Source of the DNA: Deltaproteobacteria bacterium
GTDB lineage: Bacteria > Desulfobacterota > Syntrophia > Syntrophales > UBA5619
NCBI GenBank assembly: GCA_021817825.1
Contig: JAKAFS010000015.1
Coordinates: 1-55,787 of the forward strand
Direction of reading: 5' to 3'
Length of the DNA stretch: 55,787 nucleotides
Shown piece by piece: positions 1-8,743 of this stretch. Made by a program: the position numbers and the translations under genes. Under the pieces are notes generated by a model that did not search any database, was not told the origin of the DNA, and saw only the letters and a program-made list of their open reading frames with translations. Numbering within the stretch: position 1 is the stretch's first letter; each line of letters begins with the position of its first letter.

Positions 1-255
1 TCCGATCTCTATATATAAAAGGAACTTCACCCTGTCAACGAAAAAGTGGGAAAGACGCCACGACGACCGGCGCTCGTTACCGTACCGGTCGTTTTCCCGC
101 CTCCCTATCGCCGCTCGGCGTTTTCTTTCCCAGGGGAATATATCGTCTGGATAATCTCGGTCGGATCGGCTATCATTTTGTCAGCTTGGGCATAGGGTAT
201 CGCTTCCCGGGAAAAAGCGAGGGCCCGCAGGAAACAAATTGTTGCAATTATTTGT

Positions 256-284
256 TTGACAAGGGCATCGATATGGAGTAGAAA
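256..284 (+). promoter_or_regulatory. Candidate sigma70 promoter of the ech operon
   Basis: TTGACA at 256-261 is followed after 17 bases by TAGAAA at 279-284, a perfect -35 with a 4/6 -10. It lies about 55 bases upstream of the TTG start of echA. Bases 1-255 contain no gene I can support. Start-site mapping would be needed to confirm the promoter. Confidence 0.4.
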
Positions 285-285
285 C

Positions 286-305
286 GCCGCCTTTAGAGAG
301 GCGGC
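286..305 (+). promoter_or_regulatory. Leader hairpin ahead of echA
   Basis: GCCGCCT (286-292) and AGGCGGC (299-305) form a perfect 7-bp stem with a 6-base loop. No T-run follows, so it is not a classical terminator. It would sit at the very 5' end of the ech transcript if the promoter at 256-284 is used, and could stabilise the mRNA. That role is inference. Confidence 0.4.
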
Positions 306-337
306 ATCGTTTCAGATCGCGTTTAAAGGAAAAAAAA

Positions 338-2242
338 TTGAATACCCTTCTTTTCTTAATTTGCTATCCTCTGGTTGCAGCCCTTGCCCTGAGTTTGGTC
401 CGTCACGATGGTGTCCGACGGGCAATCGTCATCGCCTCGGCCCTGGCGCTGATCATCGGCTCGCTGGGGCTGTTGAGGGACTTCGACTTCGCCCACCTCC
501 GTCTCTATGCGCTCGATGCGGACTGGGTCCGGCCGGCAATGCAGATCATCGAGCTCGGCTTGGCCGGATACATGCTTGCCATGGCCCTTCGGCACAAGAA
601 ATGGCTGATCGTCCCCCTGGTTTTGGCCCAAGCCGGTCTCGGCCTGTGGTTCGAATTCGCGCATGTTCACGGCATGGGCAAGGGCTCCCCGTTGTTCATC
701 GATCAGCTTTCGCTCATCATGGCACTGATCATCGGCATCGTCGGCAGTCTGATCGCCGTCTATGCCTTGGGTTACATGAAGAGTTTTCATGCCCACGAGG
801 CCCACGGCAGCGAGGCCGTCCCTGACAAGCGCCGCTCCTTCTTCTTTATCATTTTTGTCTTTCTTTCCGCCATGTTCGGCGTCGTCTTCAGCAACGATCT
901 GCTGTGGTTCTATTTCTTCTGGGAGATCACGACGATCTGTTCGTTCGTCATGATCGGCTACCGGGGCAACCAGGAGTCCATTGACAACTCCTTCCTCGCG
1001 TTGGGATTGAACCTCTTGGGCGGATTGGCGATGCTGCTCGGAATCGTGGTGCTTTTCCTACAGCAGGGCGTCTTCGAATGGAATGAGCTCCTGATGAGGG
1101 ATAAGTTCCTGGTGATGGCGCCGGTCATGCTCTTGTCCATCGCCGGCATCGTCAAGGCCGCCCAGCTTCCCTTCTCGTCCTGGCTTTTGGGAGCGATGGT
1201 GGCGCCGACGCCGGTTTCCGCGCTGCTCCACTCCAGCACGATGGTCAAGGCAGGCGTTTACCTCCTGGTGAAGCTGGGTCCCGTATTGACGAACACCTAT
1301 GCGGGGCTCTTGATTTCGCTGATCGGCGGGTTCACCTTCCTGATGACCTCGTTGATTGCCATTGCCCAACGGGACGCCAAAAAGGTCCTCGCCTATTCCA
1401 CGATTGCAAACCTCGGGCTGATCGTCATGTGCGCCGGCATCGGATCCTACGAAGCGATCTGGGCCGCGGTGCTGTTGATCATCTTCCATGCCGTAGCGAA
1501 ATGTCTCTTGTTCCTGTGCGTCGGTTCCGTCGAACATACCTTGGGAAGCCGCGAGATCGAGGATATGGACGGCCTGATCGTGTCGATGCCGAGATTGGCC
1601 TGGCTGATGCTGATCGGCATGGCAGGCATGTTCCTGGCGCCCTTCGGCATGCTGATCAGCAAGTGGGCGGCTTTGGTGGCCGTCATCGATGCCAACCCGA
1701 TCCTGTCCTTTTTGCTGCTCTACGGTTCGGCGGCAACCCTCTTTTTCTGGGTCAAATGGATGGGCAAGCTGCTCTGCGTAAGCCAGCCCAAAGGAAACGT
1801 CGAGACCGGCATCAGCCGGACCGTCTGGACGCCGCTGTTTATCCTGGGAGGGTTGATGATGGCCGTCTGCCTCTTTTTCCCCTATATCTCCCACGCGATG
1901 ATCGAGCCCTATGTCATCAGCATCTACGGCATGAGCGCCACGATGAGCCGCGGCAACATCATCATCATGATCATCATGATCGGCATGGTCTTCCTGTTTC
2001 CCTTCAGCCTGCCGAACAAGAGCGCGGAACTGAAGGCTGCCAAGCGCATGGTCGATGCCTACATGGGCGGGGCCAATATCCCGGGAAGAATGCGCTTCAC
2101 AGGATCGGCAGGAACCGTCCGGAAAGTGGCCTTTCAGAATTATTATCTGGATAAGTATTTCGGTGAAAAAGTCTTGTTTTATCCCAGTGTCTTCATCGCC
2201 CTGGGGTTATTGATTGTCTTGATGATCGGAGCGGCCTCCTAA
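338..2242 (+). CDS. echA: Ech hydrogenase subunit A, NuoL/antiporter-like membrane subunit
   Basis: This is a 634-residue polytopic membrane protein with hydrophobic segments along most of its length. It is of the NuoL/MrpA family, which forms the ion-translocating arm of energy-converting hydrogenases. The central region carries family features such as the lysine in GIVKAAQLPFSSWLLGAM and the HSSTMVKAGVYLL segment. The start is TTG with AAAGGA at 325-330 seven bases upstream. It is the first gene of a tight operon, with echB starting two bases after its stop. At about 630 residues it fits EchA rather than the much larger CooM. In the complex it would move H+ or Na+ as electrons pass between ferredoxin and protons. 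Confidence 0.9.
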   Translation: MNTLLFLICYPLVAALALSLVRHDGVRRAIVIASALALIIGSLGLLRDFDFAHLRLYALDADWVRPAMQIIELGLAGYMLAMALRHKKWLIVPLVLAQAGLGLWFEFAHVHGMGKGSPLFIDQLSLIMALIIGIVGSLIAVYALGYMKSFHAHEAHGSEAVPDKRRSFFFIIFVFLSAMFGVVFSNDLLWFYFFWEITTICSFVMIGYRGNQESIDNSFLALGLNLLGGLAMLLGIVVLFLQQGVFEWNELLMRDKFLVMAPVMLLSIAGIVKAAQLPFSSWLLGAMVAPTPVSALLHSSTMVKAGVYLLVKLGPVLTNTYAGLLISLIGGFTFLMTSLIAIAQRDAKKVLAYSTIANLGLIVMCAGIGSYEAIWAAVLLIIFHAVAKCLLFLCVGSVEHTLGSREIEDMDGLIVSMPRLAWLMLIGMAGMFLAPFGMLISKWAALVAVIDANPILSFLLLYGSAATLFFWVKWMGKLLCVSQPKGNVETGISRTVWTPLFILGGLMMAVCLFFPYISHAMIEPYVISIYGMSATMSRGNIIIMIIMIGMVFLFPFSLPNKSAELKAAKRMVDAYMGGANIPGRMRFTGSAGTVRKVAFQNYYLDKYFGEKVLFYPSVFIALGLLIVLMIGAAS

Positions 2243-2244
2243 CA

Positions 2245-3096
2245 ATGGATATCTTGATTGCAATGCTTTATGTAGTTTTGGCGCCTCTGCTGGGCGGGCT
2301 GCTGGCCGGCGTCGACCGGCGAATTACCGCCCGCATGCAGGGACGGGTCGGGCCGCCGATTCTTCAGCCTTTTTACGATGTTGTCAAATTGTTCTGTAAG
2401 GAAAATCTGCTCGTTCGCCGGTCCCAGACCGTCTATATCGGATTTTTCCTGGCCTTCATGGTCTTCACCGGCGCGATTTTCTTTGCCGGCGAGGACTTGC
2501 TTCTGGTCATCTTTTCAATGACGCTGGCCAGCACCTTTTTCGTGCTTGCCGGCTACAAGGGCAGCTCCCCCTACAGCGCCATCGGCGCCGAACGCGAGCT
2601 CTTGCAGATCATGGCCTATGAGCCGATGGTCCTCTTTTATGTCATCGGCATCTACATGGCATCGCGGACCTTTTACGTAGAGCAGATCGCCACCACCGCC
2701 CATCCGATGCTGATCCTCTCTCTGCCTGGCGTCTTTCTGGGTTTCCTCTATGTATTGACGATCAAGCTGCGCAAGTCTCCCTTCGACCTTTCCACGTCCC
2801 ATCACGGACATCAGGAAGTCGTCAAGGGAATCACCACCGAGTTTACCGGTCCGGCCCTGGGACTGATCGAGATCACCCACTGGTATGAAAATGTCCTGCT
2901 TTTGGGATTGATCGCCCTGTTCTTTGCGCCGAATCTCTGGTTGGGGGCCCTGGTGTCGTTGCTGGCCTATTTTCTGGAAATCTTTATCGACAATGCCTGC
3001 GCCCGGGCGCGCTGGCAGATGACGGTATTTTCCTCCTGGGTGGTTGCCGCAGTTCTGGGATTCGGCAACATCCTGGCGATCATGTTGTTCGGGTAA
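2245..3096 (+). CDS. echB: Ech hydrogenase subunit B, NuoH-like membrane anchor
   Basis: The 283-residue membrane protein is homologous to NuoH/HyfC, the subunit linking the soluble hydrogenase module to the membrane arm. Visible features are the N-terminal GVDRRITARMQGRVGPP segment, typical of the family, several hydrophobic helices, and the conserved acidic loop around AIGAERELLQIMAYEPM. ATG follows the echA stop by two bases, so the two are probably translationally coupled. The ISPFD-like stretch KSPFDLSTSHHGHQE matches the charged loop near the quinone-site equivalent. Length is normal for EchB. Confidence 0.92.
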   Translation: MDILIAMLYVVLAPLLGGLLAGVDRRITARMQGRVGPPILQPFYDVVKLFCKENLLVRRSQTVYIGFFLAFMVFTGAIFFAGEDLLLVIFSMTLASTFFVLAGYKGSSPYSAIGAERELLQIMAYEPMVLFYVIGIYMASRTFYVEQIATTAHPMLILSLPGVFLGFLYVLTIKLRKSPFDLSTSHHGHQEVVKGITTEFTGPALGLIEITHWYENVLLLGLIALFFAPNLWLGALVSLLAYFLEIFIDNACARARWQMTVFSSWVVAAVLGFGNILAIMLFG

Positions 3097-3102
3097 ACGC
3101 TC

Positions 3103-3549
3103 ATGTCGTTAATGCAAAAATCACCATGGCTGATCCACTACGACGGGTCGAGTTGCAACGGTTGCGATATCGAGGTCCTGGCCGCTCTGACCCCCATGTA
3201 CGACGTCGAACGCTTCGGGGTCATCAATGCCGGAAATCCGAAGCACGCCGATCTCTTCCTGATCACGGGCTCCATCAACGAACAGAATAAATCGGTCATC
3301 AAGAACATCTACGATCAGATGGCCGATCCCAAAGTCGTCATTGCGATCGGGATCTGCGCCTGCAGCGGCGGCATTTTCCGCGAATGCTACAATGTTCTGG
3401 GCGGTCCGGACAAGGTCATCCCCGTGGATCTTTACGTCCCGGGCTGTGCCGTCCGGCCGGAAGCCATTATCGACGGGGTCGTCAAGGCTTTGGGAATCTG
3501 GGAAAACAAGCGGCAGGAAATGGTCCGGAAGAAAGGGCTGAAGGAATGA
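3103..3549 (+). CDS. echC: Ech hydrogenase small subunit C, NuoB-like
   Basis: This 148-residue protein is the small [NiFe]-hydrogenase subunit, homologous to NuoB, and carries the proximal [4Fe-4S] cluster. The four expected ligands are visible: Cys18 and Cys21 (SSCNGCDIE), Cys85 (GICACSGG) and Cys115 (VPGCAVRP). It passes electrons between the NiFe site in EchE and the clusters of EchF. The stop overlaps the start of echD as ATGA. Length and motifs are standard for group 4 hydrogenases. Confidence 0.94.
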   Translation: MSLMQKSPWLIHYDGSSCNGCDIEVLAALTPMYDVERFGVINAGNPKHADLFLITGSINEQNKSVIKNIYDQMADPKVVIAIGICACSGGIFRECYNVLGGPDKVIPVDLYVPGCAVRPEAIIDGVVKALGIWENKRQEMVRKKGLKE

Positions 3550-3959
3550 TAGAAACCCAGGAAATCAGAGAAACCAGCCCCCGCCGACTGCTCGGCGAGG
3601 TGCAGGAAATGCGGGATGCAGGCTTTCGCCTGGTCCAGATCGGCGCCACCCGAACGGAGGAGGGGTTTGAAGTCAACTATTCCTTCGACAAACACTTTAC
3701 GTTCGTGAATCTGAAGATCAAGCTGCCGAACAATGACCGGGAGATTCCCAGTGTCAGCGGCGTTTACTGGTGCGCCTTTCTCTACGAGAACGAGCTGCAT
3801 GACCTGTTCGGCCTGCAAATCCGCCATATCGCGATCGATTATAAGGGGACCTTTTACAAGGTCGCCCGGCCGGCCGCCTTTGCCGAAAAGCCGGAAGTGG
3901 CGGCCAAGGTCAAAAAGGCGGCCAAGCCTGCGGTCGCTACGGAGGGTGAAGAAAAGTGA
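3546..3959 (+). CDS. echD: Ech hydrogenase subunit D, NuoC-like
   Basis: The 137-residue subunit is homologous to the N-terminal domain of NuoC (30-kDa subunit). I chose the ATG at 3546 because it overlaps the echC stop (ATGA) and begins the conserved region; the frame is open further upstream but only inside echC. The family signature is visible as FLYENELHDLFGLQIRH. The C-terminus has a Lys/Ala-rich tail (KVKKAAKPA) that looks unstructured. It is a structural bridge to EchE and binds no cofactor itself. Confidence 0.88.
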   Translation: MIETQEIRETSPRRLLGEVQEMRDAGFRLVQIGATRTEEGFEVNYSFDKHFTFVNLKIKLPNNDREIPSVSGVYWCAFLYENELHDLFGLQIRHIAIDYKGTFYKVARPAAFAEKPEVAAKVKKAAKPAVATEGEEK

Positions 3960-5035
3960 GTCAACGTACCATTATCCCTTTCGGGCCCCAGCATCCGGTA
4001 CTGCCGGAACCGATCCACCTCGACCTGGTCGTTGAAGACGAAACGGTCGTCGAGGCGGTCCCTTCGATCGGCTTCATCCACCGGGGTCTGGAAAAGCTCG
4101 TCGAGAAGAAGGACTTTCAGGAATTTGTCTACGTGGCCGAGCGGATTTGCGGCATTTGCAGCTTCATCCACGGCATGACCTATTGCCACGGCGTCGAACA
4201 GCTCATGAAGATCGAGGTGCCGGCGCGCGCCAATTTCCTCCGGACCGTCTGGTCGGAGCTCTCCAGGATCCACAGCCATCTGCTCTGGCTGGGACTCACG
4301 GCCGACGCCTTCGGGTTCGAAAGTCTCTTCATGCACAGCTGGCGCCTGCGGGAAAAGGTGCTGGACATCATCGAGGCCACGACCGGGGGACGCGTCATCT
4401 TCGGTTCCTGCAAGGTGGGCGGCGTCCGCCGCGATATCGAAGACAGTGAACTCAGGGCGATCGCGGCTAAACTGATCGACTACTCCAAGGAGTACAAGGA
4501 ACTGGGAGACGTCTTTCTCAACGATCTGACGGTGAAACGCCGCCTCTGCGGGGTCGGGACGCTGACCGGTCCGGATGCCCTGCAACTGGGCGCCGTAGGC
4601 CCCATGCTCCGCGCCAGCGGGGTGCCCCTGGACATGCGGCTGCTGAAATACGCGGCTTACGGCGACATCGATTTTACACCCGTCACGGCGACGGAGGGCG
4701 ACAGTTACGCGCGCTGCAAGGTAAGGATCGGCGAGATCTTCCAATCAGTCGATATCATCAGGCAATGCGCCGAAAAGATCCCGACGGGCGCGATCGAGAC
4801 CAAGGTCACGGGCTTTCCGGAGGGCGAATTTTACGCCCGGACGGAACAGCCCCGCGGCGAGGTCATCTATTATTTGAAGGCCAACGGAACGAAGAACCTG
4901 GAGCGCATGCGGGTGCGCACCCCGACCTTCGCCAATATTCCGGCGATGCTGAAGGTCATGCCGGGCCTCCAGGTGGCCGATGTGCCGGTGATCGTGCTGA
5001 CGATCGATCCCTGTATCAGCTGTACGGAGAGATAA
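3956..5035 (+). CDS. echE: Ech hydrogenase large subunit E, NiFe catalytic subunit
   Basis: The 359-residue catalytic subunit is homologous to NuoD. The two NiFe-binding CxxC pairs are intact: Cys65/Cys68 in RICGICSF and Cys353/Cys356 in DPCISCTER. That distinguishes a real hydrogenase from the complex I subunit, which lacks them. The protein ends three residues after the last Cys, so there is no C-terminal extension to cleave. This is known for EchE/CooH-type enzymes and means no maturation peptidase is required. The start is GTG, overlapping the echD stop (GTGA). It would catalyse reversible H2 oxidation/proton reduction on the cytoplasmic face. Confidence 0.95.
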   Translation: MSQRTIIPFGPQHPVLPEPIHLDLVVEDETVVEAVPSIGFIHRGLEKLVEKKDFQEFVYVAERICGICSFIHGMTYCHGVEQLMKIEVPARANFLRTVWSELSRIHSHLLWLGLTADAFGFESLFMHSWRLREKVLDIIEATTGGRVIFGSCKVGGVRRDIEDSELRAIAAKLIDYSKEYKELGDVFLNDLTVKRRLCGVGTLTGPDALQLGAVGPMLRASGVPLDMRLLKYAAYGDIDFTPVTATEGDSYARCKVRIGEIFQSVDIIRQCAEKIPTGAIETKVTGFPEGEFYARTEQPRGEVIYYLKANGTKNLERMRVRTPTFANIPAMLKVMPGLQVADVPVIVLTIDPCISCTER

Positions 5036-5036
5036 C

Positions 5037-5375
5037 ATGCAGTTTTTTACCATTGCGGGGATGATCCTCCGTTCCCTGTTCGGAAAACCGGCGACCTTGA
5101 TGTATCCGGTCGTGCAACGCGAGTACGTGCAGGGGAACCGCGGTCATATTGAAATCGCCATTGAAGATTGCATCTTCTGCGGCCTCTGCCAGCGCAAGTG
5201 CCCCACCGACGCCATCACCGTAGACCGCGCCGAGAAGCTCTGGGAGATCCAGCGCCTGCGATGCATCTCCTGTAGCAGCTGCACCGAGGCCTGTCCCAAA
5301 AAATGTCTGGCCATGAAAAGCGGTTACAGCGCCGCAGTGTGCATTCCCGGGGAAAAAGAGCAGGCCCGTGCATGA
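5037..5375 (+). CDS. echF: Ech hydrogenase subunit F, two-cluster ferredoxin (NuoI-like)
   Basis: This 112-residue ferredoxin-like subunit has two [4Fe-4S] motifs, CIFCGLCQRKCP and CISCSSCTEACP. It is the entry and exit point for electrons from soluble ferredoxin. It starts two bases after the echE stop and its last codons overlap the start of hypA. Having the ferredoxin gene last gives the order A-B-C-D-E-F of ech operons, not the M-K-L-X-U-H order of CO-induced coo operons, where the ferredoxin gene comes before the catalytic subunit. Confidence 0.92.
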   Translation: MQFFTIAGMILRSLFGKPATLMYPVVQREYVQGNRGHIEIAIEDCIFCGLCQRKCPTDAITVDRAEKLWEIQRLRCISCSSCTEACPKKCLAMKSGYSAAVCIPGEKEQARA

Positions 5376-5700
5376 GCATCATCAAGTCGAAAGACTTGTT
5401 CAGACACTCCTGACCGCTGCCCCGGGCCGTAAGATCAAAAGCGTGCGTCTGGTCATGGGCGAACTGCTCGGCTTCGACGAAACCTCCGTGCGCCTCTATT
5501 TCGAAAATTTCACCGAAGGCACGCCGGCCGAAGGGGCCGAAGTCAGCGTCAGGTGGGTTCCGGGAGAGTTGCACTGTTCGGTCTGCAAGAGCCATTTTGT
5601 GAAAATCAAGAGCCAACTGAATTGTCCGACCTGCGGCAACCAGGGGAAACCGACGGACACCGGTAAAGAGTTCTTCTTTGAAGCGGTCGTGACGGACTGA
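5368..5700 (+). CDS. hypA: Hydrogenase nickel-insertion protein HypA
   Basis: The 110-residue nickel chaperone acts in assembly of the NiFe site, usually with HypB. The GTG at 5368 overlaps the end of echF and yields the obligatory N-terminus Met-His-Glu, in which His2 binds nickel; this decides the start. A zinc-ribbon follows: CSVC near residue 70 and CPTC about 20 residues later. The RLVMGELLGFD segment is also typical. hypB-F are not in the window, so the rest of the maturation set must be elsewhere. Placement at the 3' end of the ech operon ties its expression to the hydrogenase. Confidence 0.92.
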   Translation: MHEHHQVERLVQTLLTAAPGRKIKSVRLVMGELLGFDETSVRLYFENFTEGTPAEGAEVSVRWVPGELHCSVCKSHFVKIKSQLNCPTCGNQGKPTDTGKEFFFEAVVTD

Positions 5701-6008
5701 CCGCAGGCAATATCTTCCTGCTTCCGATTCTTAAAGCCAACCTTCAGTCGACACGCAAGAGCCCGATCCGCACAATCAACCAACCTCGCGAAAAAGTGAT
5801 CTATGAGCCCCAGAAACGCCCATTGACGTGCTCACGGGCTATCAAAACGTGGTCCGCCGCACCAAGTCGGGATACAATTTCCTTGACTTACAAAATGGCT
5901 TTCCGTATCGTCAACCCGCGGAAAAGAAAGTTCTTATCAATCCAGACGTCGCCATGCGGCTGCGCTGTATTGGCTTCCATCCATAACGGACAGTTGAAGG
6001 CAATCACA
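5701..6008. other. Intergenic region with a possible coding remnant
   Basis: No intact gene is visible. From 5807 to the TAA at 5984-5986 one plus-strand frame reads protein-like, with pieces such as VVRRTKSGYNFLDLQNG and KKVLINPDVAMRLR. It has an in-frame stop just upstream and no start codon with a ribosome site. It could be the tail of a decayed gene; I do not recognise the family. Confidence 0.3.
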
Positions 6009-6506
6009 ATGGCCCATCATAGAATCTGCCCCAGGTGCACATCCTGGCGAGTCGAGGGCACCGAGGCGGGATCGTGCCGAAACCGCTTGCTCCAGATGGT
6101 GAACTTGAGACTCTATCGTTGCCGGGATTGCGGCTGGCAGAGGATTGCCAAAGCGAAGGAGCAAGAAACGCTTGCCAAGGCCCTGCGCCGATCTTCCACC
6201 TGGAAATCGGTCTTGTTTTGTTTTGCCGCGCTCCTGGGCATCTACGCCGCCGCGAACCTGCTGCTCACCTTTGGAGGGAAAAGTGCCTCGCCCGCGCGGT
6301 CCGGCTCACCGGTTACGGCGGCGCCTACGAAAAACGCAGCGGGCGCCGTCCCCCTTCAGGGCTTCAAGGTGATCGGCAACAGCGACAGCAAGCGGTATCA
6401 TTTGCCGGGCATGAAGTACTACCAGCAGGTCGACGCCTATCATCGCGTCGAGTTTTCCTCCGAGGACGAAGCCATCAAGGCGGGCTATCACAAGGCGCCG
6501 AGATAA
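6009..6506 (+). CDS. Small zinc-ribbon, single-TM protein with Ada-like C-terminus
   Basis: A protein of 165 residues with three parts. There is an N-terminal zinc-ribbon-like segment (CPRC near residue 7, CRDC near residue 40), one hydrophobic helix at about residues 68-85, and a C-terminal domain reading KVIGNSDSKRYHLPGMKYYQ and HRVEFSSEDEAIKAGY. The last part resembles the small metal-binding fold seen in Ada and in some secreted nucleases, but the usual Cys after HLPG is Met here, so metal binding there is doubtful. I chose the ATG at 6009 because GAAGG lies upstream and the CxxC begins immediately; the frame is open further upstream without protein-like content. Function unknown. Confidence 0.65.
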   Translation: MAHHRICPRCTSWRVEGTEAGSCRNRLLQMVNLRLYRCRDCGWQRIAKAKEQETLAKALRRSSTWKSVLFCFAALLGIYAAANLLLTFGGKSASPARSGSPVTAAPTKNAAGAVPLQGFKVIGNSDSKRYHLPGMKYYQQVDAYHRVEFSSEDEAIKAGYHKAPR

Positions 6507-6636
6507 GGCTCCAAACCTTTTCCAATCTTTTCCTCAGCCCCGTCCATCCAAAACAGGATCGCCGAGGCGACGTTCCCTCCGGATCTCAAAACGCCTTCTT
6601 TGTCTGCGACGTCTTACGACACTTCCTGGATGGGAT

Positions 6637-8133
6637 TCAGGTTGCCTTGAAAAGCCGCAGCTTCTTCAAGTGCTGCCTGATCGACTTCCGGAAGCTGAAC
6701 AGCACGACAAGGGTAGTCACCCCCAAGAAGAGAACGGCGATGGGTCGGGCGAAGAAGATGTCCAAAGAACCGCCCGACATCTGCAAGGTCGCGCGAAAAT
6801 GCTGCTCCAAGGCCGGTCCCAGAATGAATCCCAGGATCAGCGGGGCCGCCGGCCAGTCGCGCATCTTCATGAAGTAGCCCAGAATCCCGAAGGCAATGGC
6901 GGTCCAGACGTCGAACAGGGTGTTTCGCACCGAGTAAGCGCCGATGATGCAGATGGCCAGGGTAATGGGCCCCAGATAGCGGTAGGGGACCATGGCCAGA
7001 CGTACCCAAAGGCCGACCAGGGGCAGATTGAGGATCAAGAGGACCGCGTTTCCGATGTACATGCTGGCAATGATCGTCCAGGCCATCGCGGCGTGCTGAG
7101 TGAACAGCAGCGGCCCGGGTTGGAGCCCGTACATCATGAAGGCGGCAAAAAGCAGGGCCATGGCGGCGTTCGTCGGCAACCCCAGCGAAAGCAGCGGGAT
7201 CAAGCCGGCCTCGCTGGCGGCGTTGTTCGATGCTTCCACGGAGGCCACCCCTTCGATCGCCCCGGTGCCGAACTTCTCCGGATGCTTCGCTGAACGGCGT
7301 TCCACATCATAGGCCACGAAAGAGATGACGGAAGGCATCATCCCGGGAAGGATGCCGAGCCCCAGCCCCACTGCCGATCCCCGCAGGCTGGCATAGAGCC
7401 CTTTGGACAATTCAGCGCCCCGGGGAATCATTCGCCCCAGCTTTCCCGTGTAGATAGCGACCAGCCCCTCATTGGCGCTGGAGAGAATCTCGGCGATGCC
7501 GAAGAGCCCCATGAGCACCGGGATGACGTCGAACCCCTTCATCAACGCGGTCAATTCAAAATTCAATCTCGGCATCCCGGTCATGGGATCGAGTCCGATG
7601 CTGGCGATCTGCATGCCCAGGGCTGCCATCAGGACGCCGCGCAATTTGCTTTTGCCCGAGACGGCCACCAGCGCCGTAAAACAGAACAACATCAGCGCCA
7701 CGTATTCGGGAGCGCCGAATTTCAGCCCCAGATCGGCCAGCGGCGGGGCCGCCAGCTGCAACACGACGATGCCGATGGTGCCGGCGATGAACGATCCGAT
7801 GGCGGCGATGGCCAAGGCCTCTCCGCCTCTCCCCTGCTTGGTCATCTGGTAGCCGTCGATGGCCGTGAGGATGGAAGAGGCCTCACCGGGCACGTTGAGC
7901 AAAATGCTCGTGACCGACCCTCCATACATGGCCCCGTAAAAAATACCGGCCAGCATGATGATCGATCCCGTCGGGTCCAGATAGGCGGTCAGCGGCAGCA
8001 GCATCGCCATTGTCGCCGTGGGACCCAACCCGGGCAGCACGCCGACCATCGTTCCCAGCAGGCAACCGATAAAACAGTAGAGCAGGTTGAAGGGCGACAG
8101 GGCATTTTGTAAACCAAGAAGAATATTTTCCAT
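6637..8133 (-). CDS. tctA: Tripartite tricarboxylate transporter large permease TctA
   Basis: This 498-residue inner-membrane protein with about 12 hydrophobic segments is of the TctA family (the large permease of TTT transporters). The family's glycine-rich stretches are plain: GVLPGLGPTATMAMLLP near residue 35 and LGLGILPGMMPSVISFVAYD near residue 260. The segment PLLSLGLPTNAAMALLF is also characteristic. It is last in the operon tctC-tctB-tctA, 50 bases after tctB. Together they import citrate or another carboxylate using an ion gradient and a periplasmic binding protein. The substrate cannot be told from sequence. Confidence 0.92.
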   Translation of the reverse strand: MENILLGLQNALSPFNLLYCFIGCLLGTMVGVLPGLGPTATMAMLLPLTAYLDPTGSIIMLAGIFYGAMYGGSVTSILLNVPGEASSILTAIDGYQMTKQGRGGEALAIAAIGSFIAGTIGIVVLQLAAPPLADLGLKFGAPEYVALMLFCFTALVAVSGKSKLRGVLMAALGMQIASIGLDPMTGMPRLNFELTALMKGFDVIPVLMGLFGIAEILSSANEGLVAIYTGKLGRMIPRGAELSKGLYASLRGSAVGLGLGILPGMMPSVISFVAYDVERRSAKHPEKFGTGAIEGVASVEASNNAASEAGLIPLLSLGLPTNAAMALLFAAFMMYGLQPGPLLFTQHAAMAWTIIASMYIGNAVLLILNLPLVGLWVRLAMVPYRYLGPITLAICIIGAYSVRNTLFDVWTAIAFGILGYFMKMRDWPAAPLILGFILGPALEQHFRATLQMSGGSLDIFFARPIAVLFLGVTTLVVLFSFRKSIRQHLKKLRLFKAT

Positions 8134-8183
8134 TGGCTCTCACACTCCAATTGCTCAGTCTGGATCGATAATCTGCGCTGCCC

Positions 8184-8732
8184 TCAGGGCATGGGTATTT
8201 TTGCCAGATAAACGAAAAAGAGCCAAAAAACAGCTCCCGATACACCGGCTACCAGTGCGGATTTGATCCATGATTTCTCGCCGAATAGACGGGTTGTCGC
8301 CAGCAGGAAAGCCGTTGTACTCAAAAAATAGCCGATATAGGGGAGCAGGACGCAGGAGAGGATCATCGCCACAATGGCAAAGGTCGCCGGTCCCTTCCAT
8401 GGAAAGGCCTCCTCTGGCGGCTCCGTTTTCCTGGCTTGCCCCTTATAGGTCGTCATGAGGGAATAAAAGCCGCAGATAATCAAGACAAGGCTTAAGAGGA
8501 TGAGATACCATCCCGGTCCGAAGGCATCGCCTGCCTCCTCGGAAAGTCGGTTGAGTCTGAGACCATCGATCACGCCGACGATCCCGATCATCATCAAAAA
8601 AAGGCCTTCATTGCAAAGGATCGCTGCCAAGACGCCTGTCTCCTCTCCCGATGTTTCTCTCCGCGAGGCGTCACCGTGGTGCGTGGTGATGCCTCCCGGG
8701 GAGATTGAAGATGGTTGAGCCAAACCAATCAT
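8184..8732 (-). CDS. tctB: Tripartite tricarboxylate transporter small permease TctB
   Basis: TctB-family membrane protein with four hydrophobic segments; the region from about residue 46 to the end has normal TctB length. The first 35 residues (for example SRRETSGEETG) are polar and may not belong to the protein. The ATG at 8732 has its G-rich stretch almost touching it, while a TTG at about residue 36 follows a GGAGA-type site, so the true start is uncertain. It lies between tctC and tctA and would form the membrane complex with TctA. Confidence 0.82.
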   Translation of the reverse strand: MIGLAQPSSISPGGITTHHGDASRRETSGEETGVLAAILCNEGLFLMMIGIVGVIDGLRLNRLSEEAGDAFGPGWYLILLSLVLIICGFYSLMTTYKGQARKTEPPEEAFPWKGPATFAIVAMILSCVLLPYIGYFLSTTAFLLATTRLFGEKSWIKSALVAGVSGAVFWLFFVYLAKIPMP

Positions 8733-8743
8733 CCCCTTGCTGC

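Noticed and set aside
1058..1894. Long minus-strand frame inside echA
   Set aside because: It is a mirror of a clear membrane-protein gene; its composition (His, Gln, Asp-rich) is that of a shadow.
338..5700. CO-dehydrogenase-linked (coo) hydrogenase
   Set aside because: Although hypA follows the operon as in coo loci, there is no cooF or cooS, the first subunit is too short for CooM, and the gene order is ech-type.
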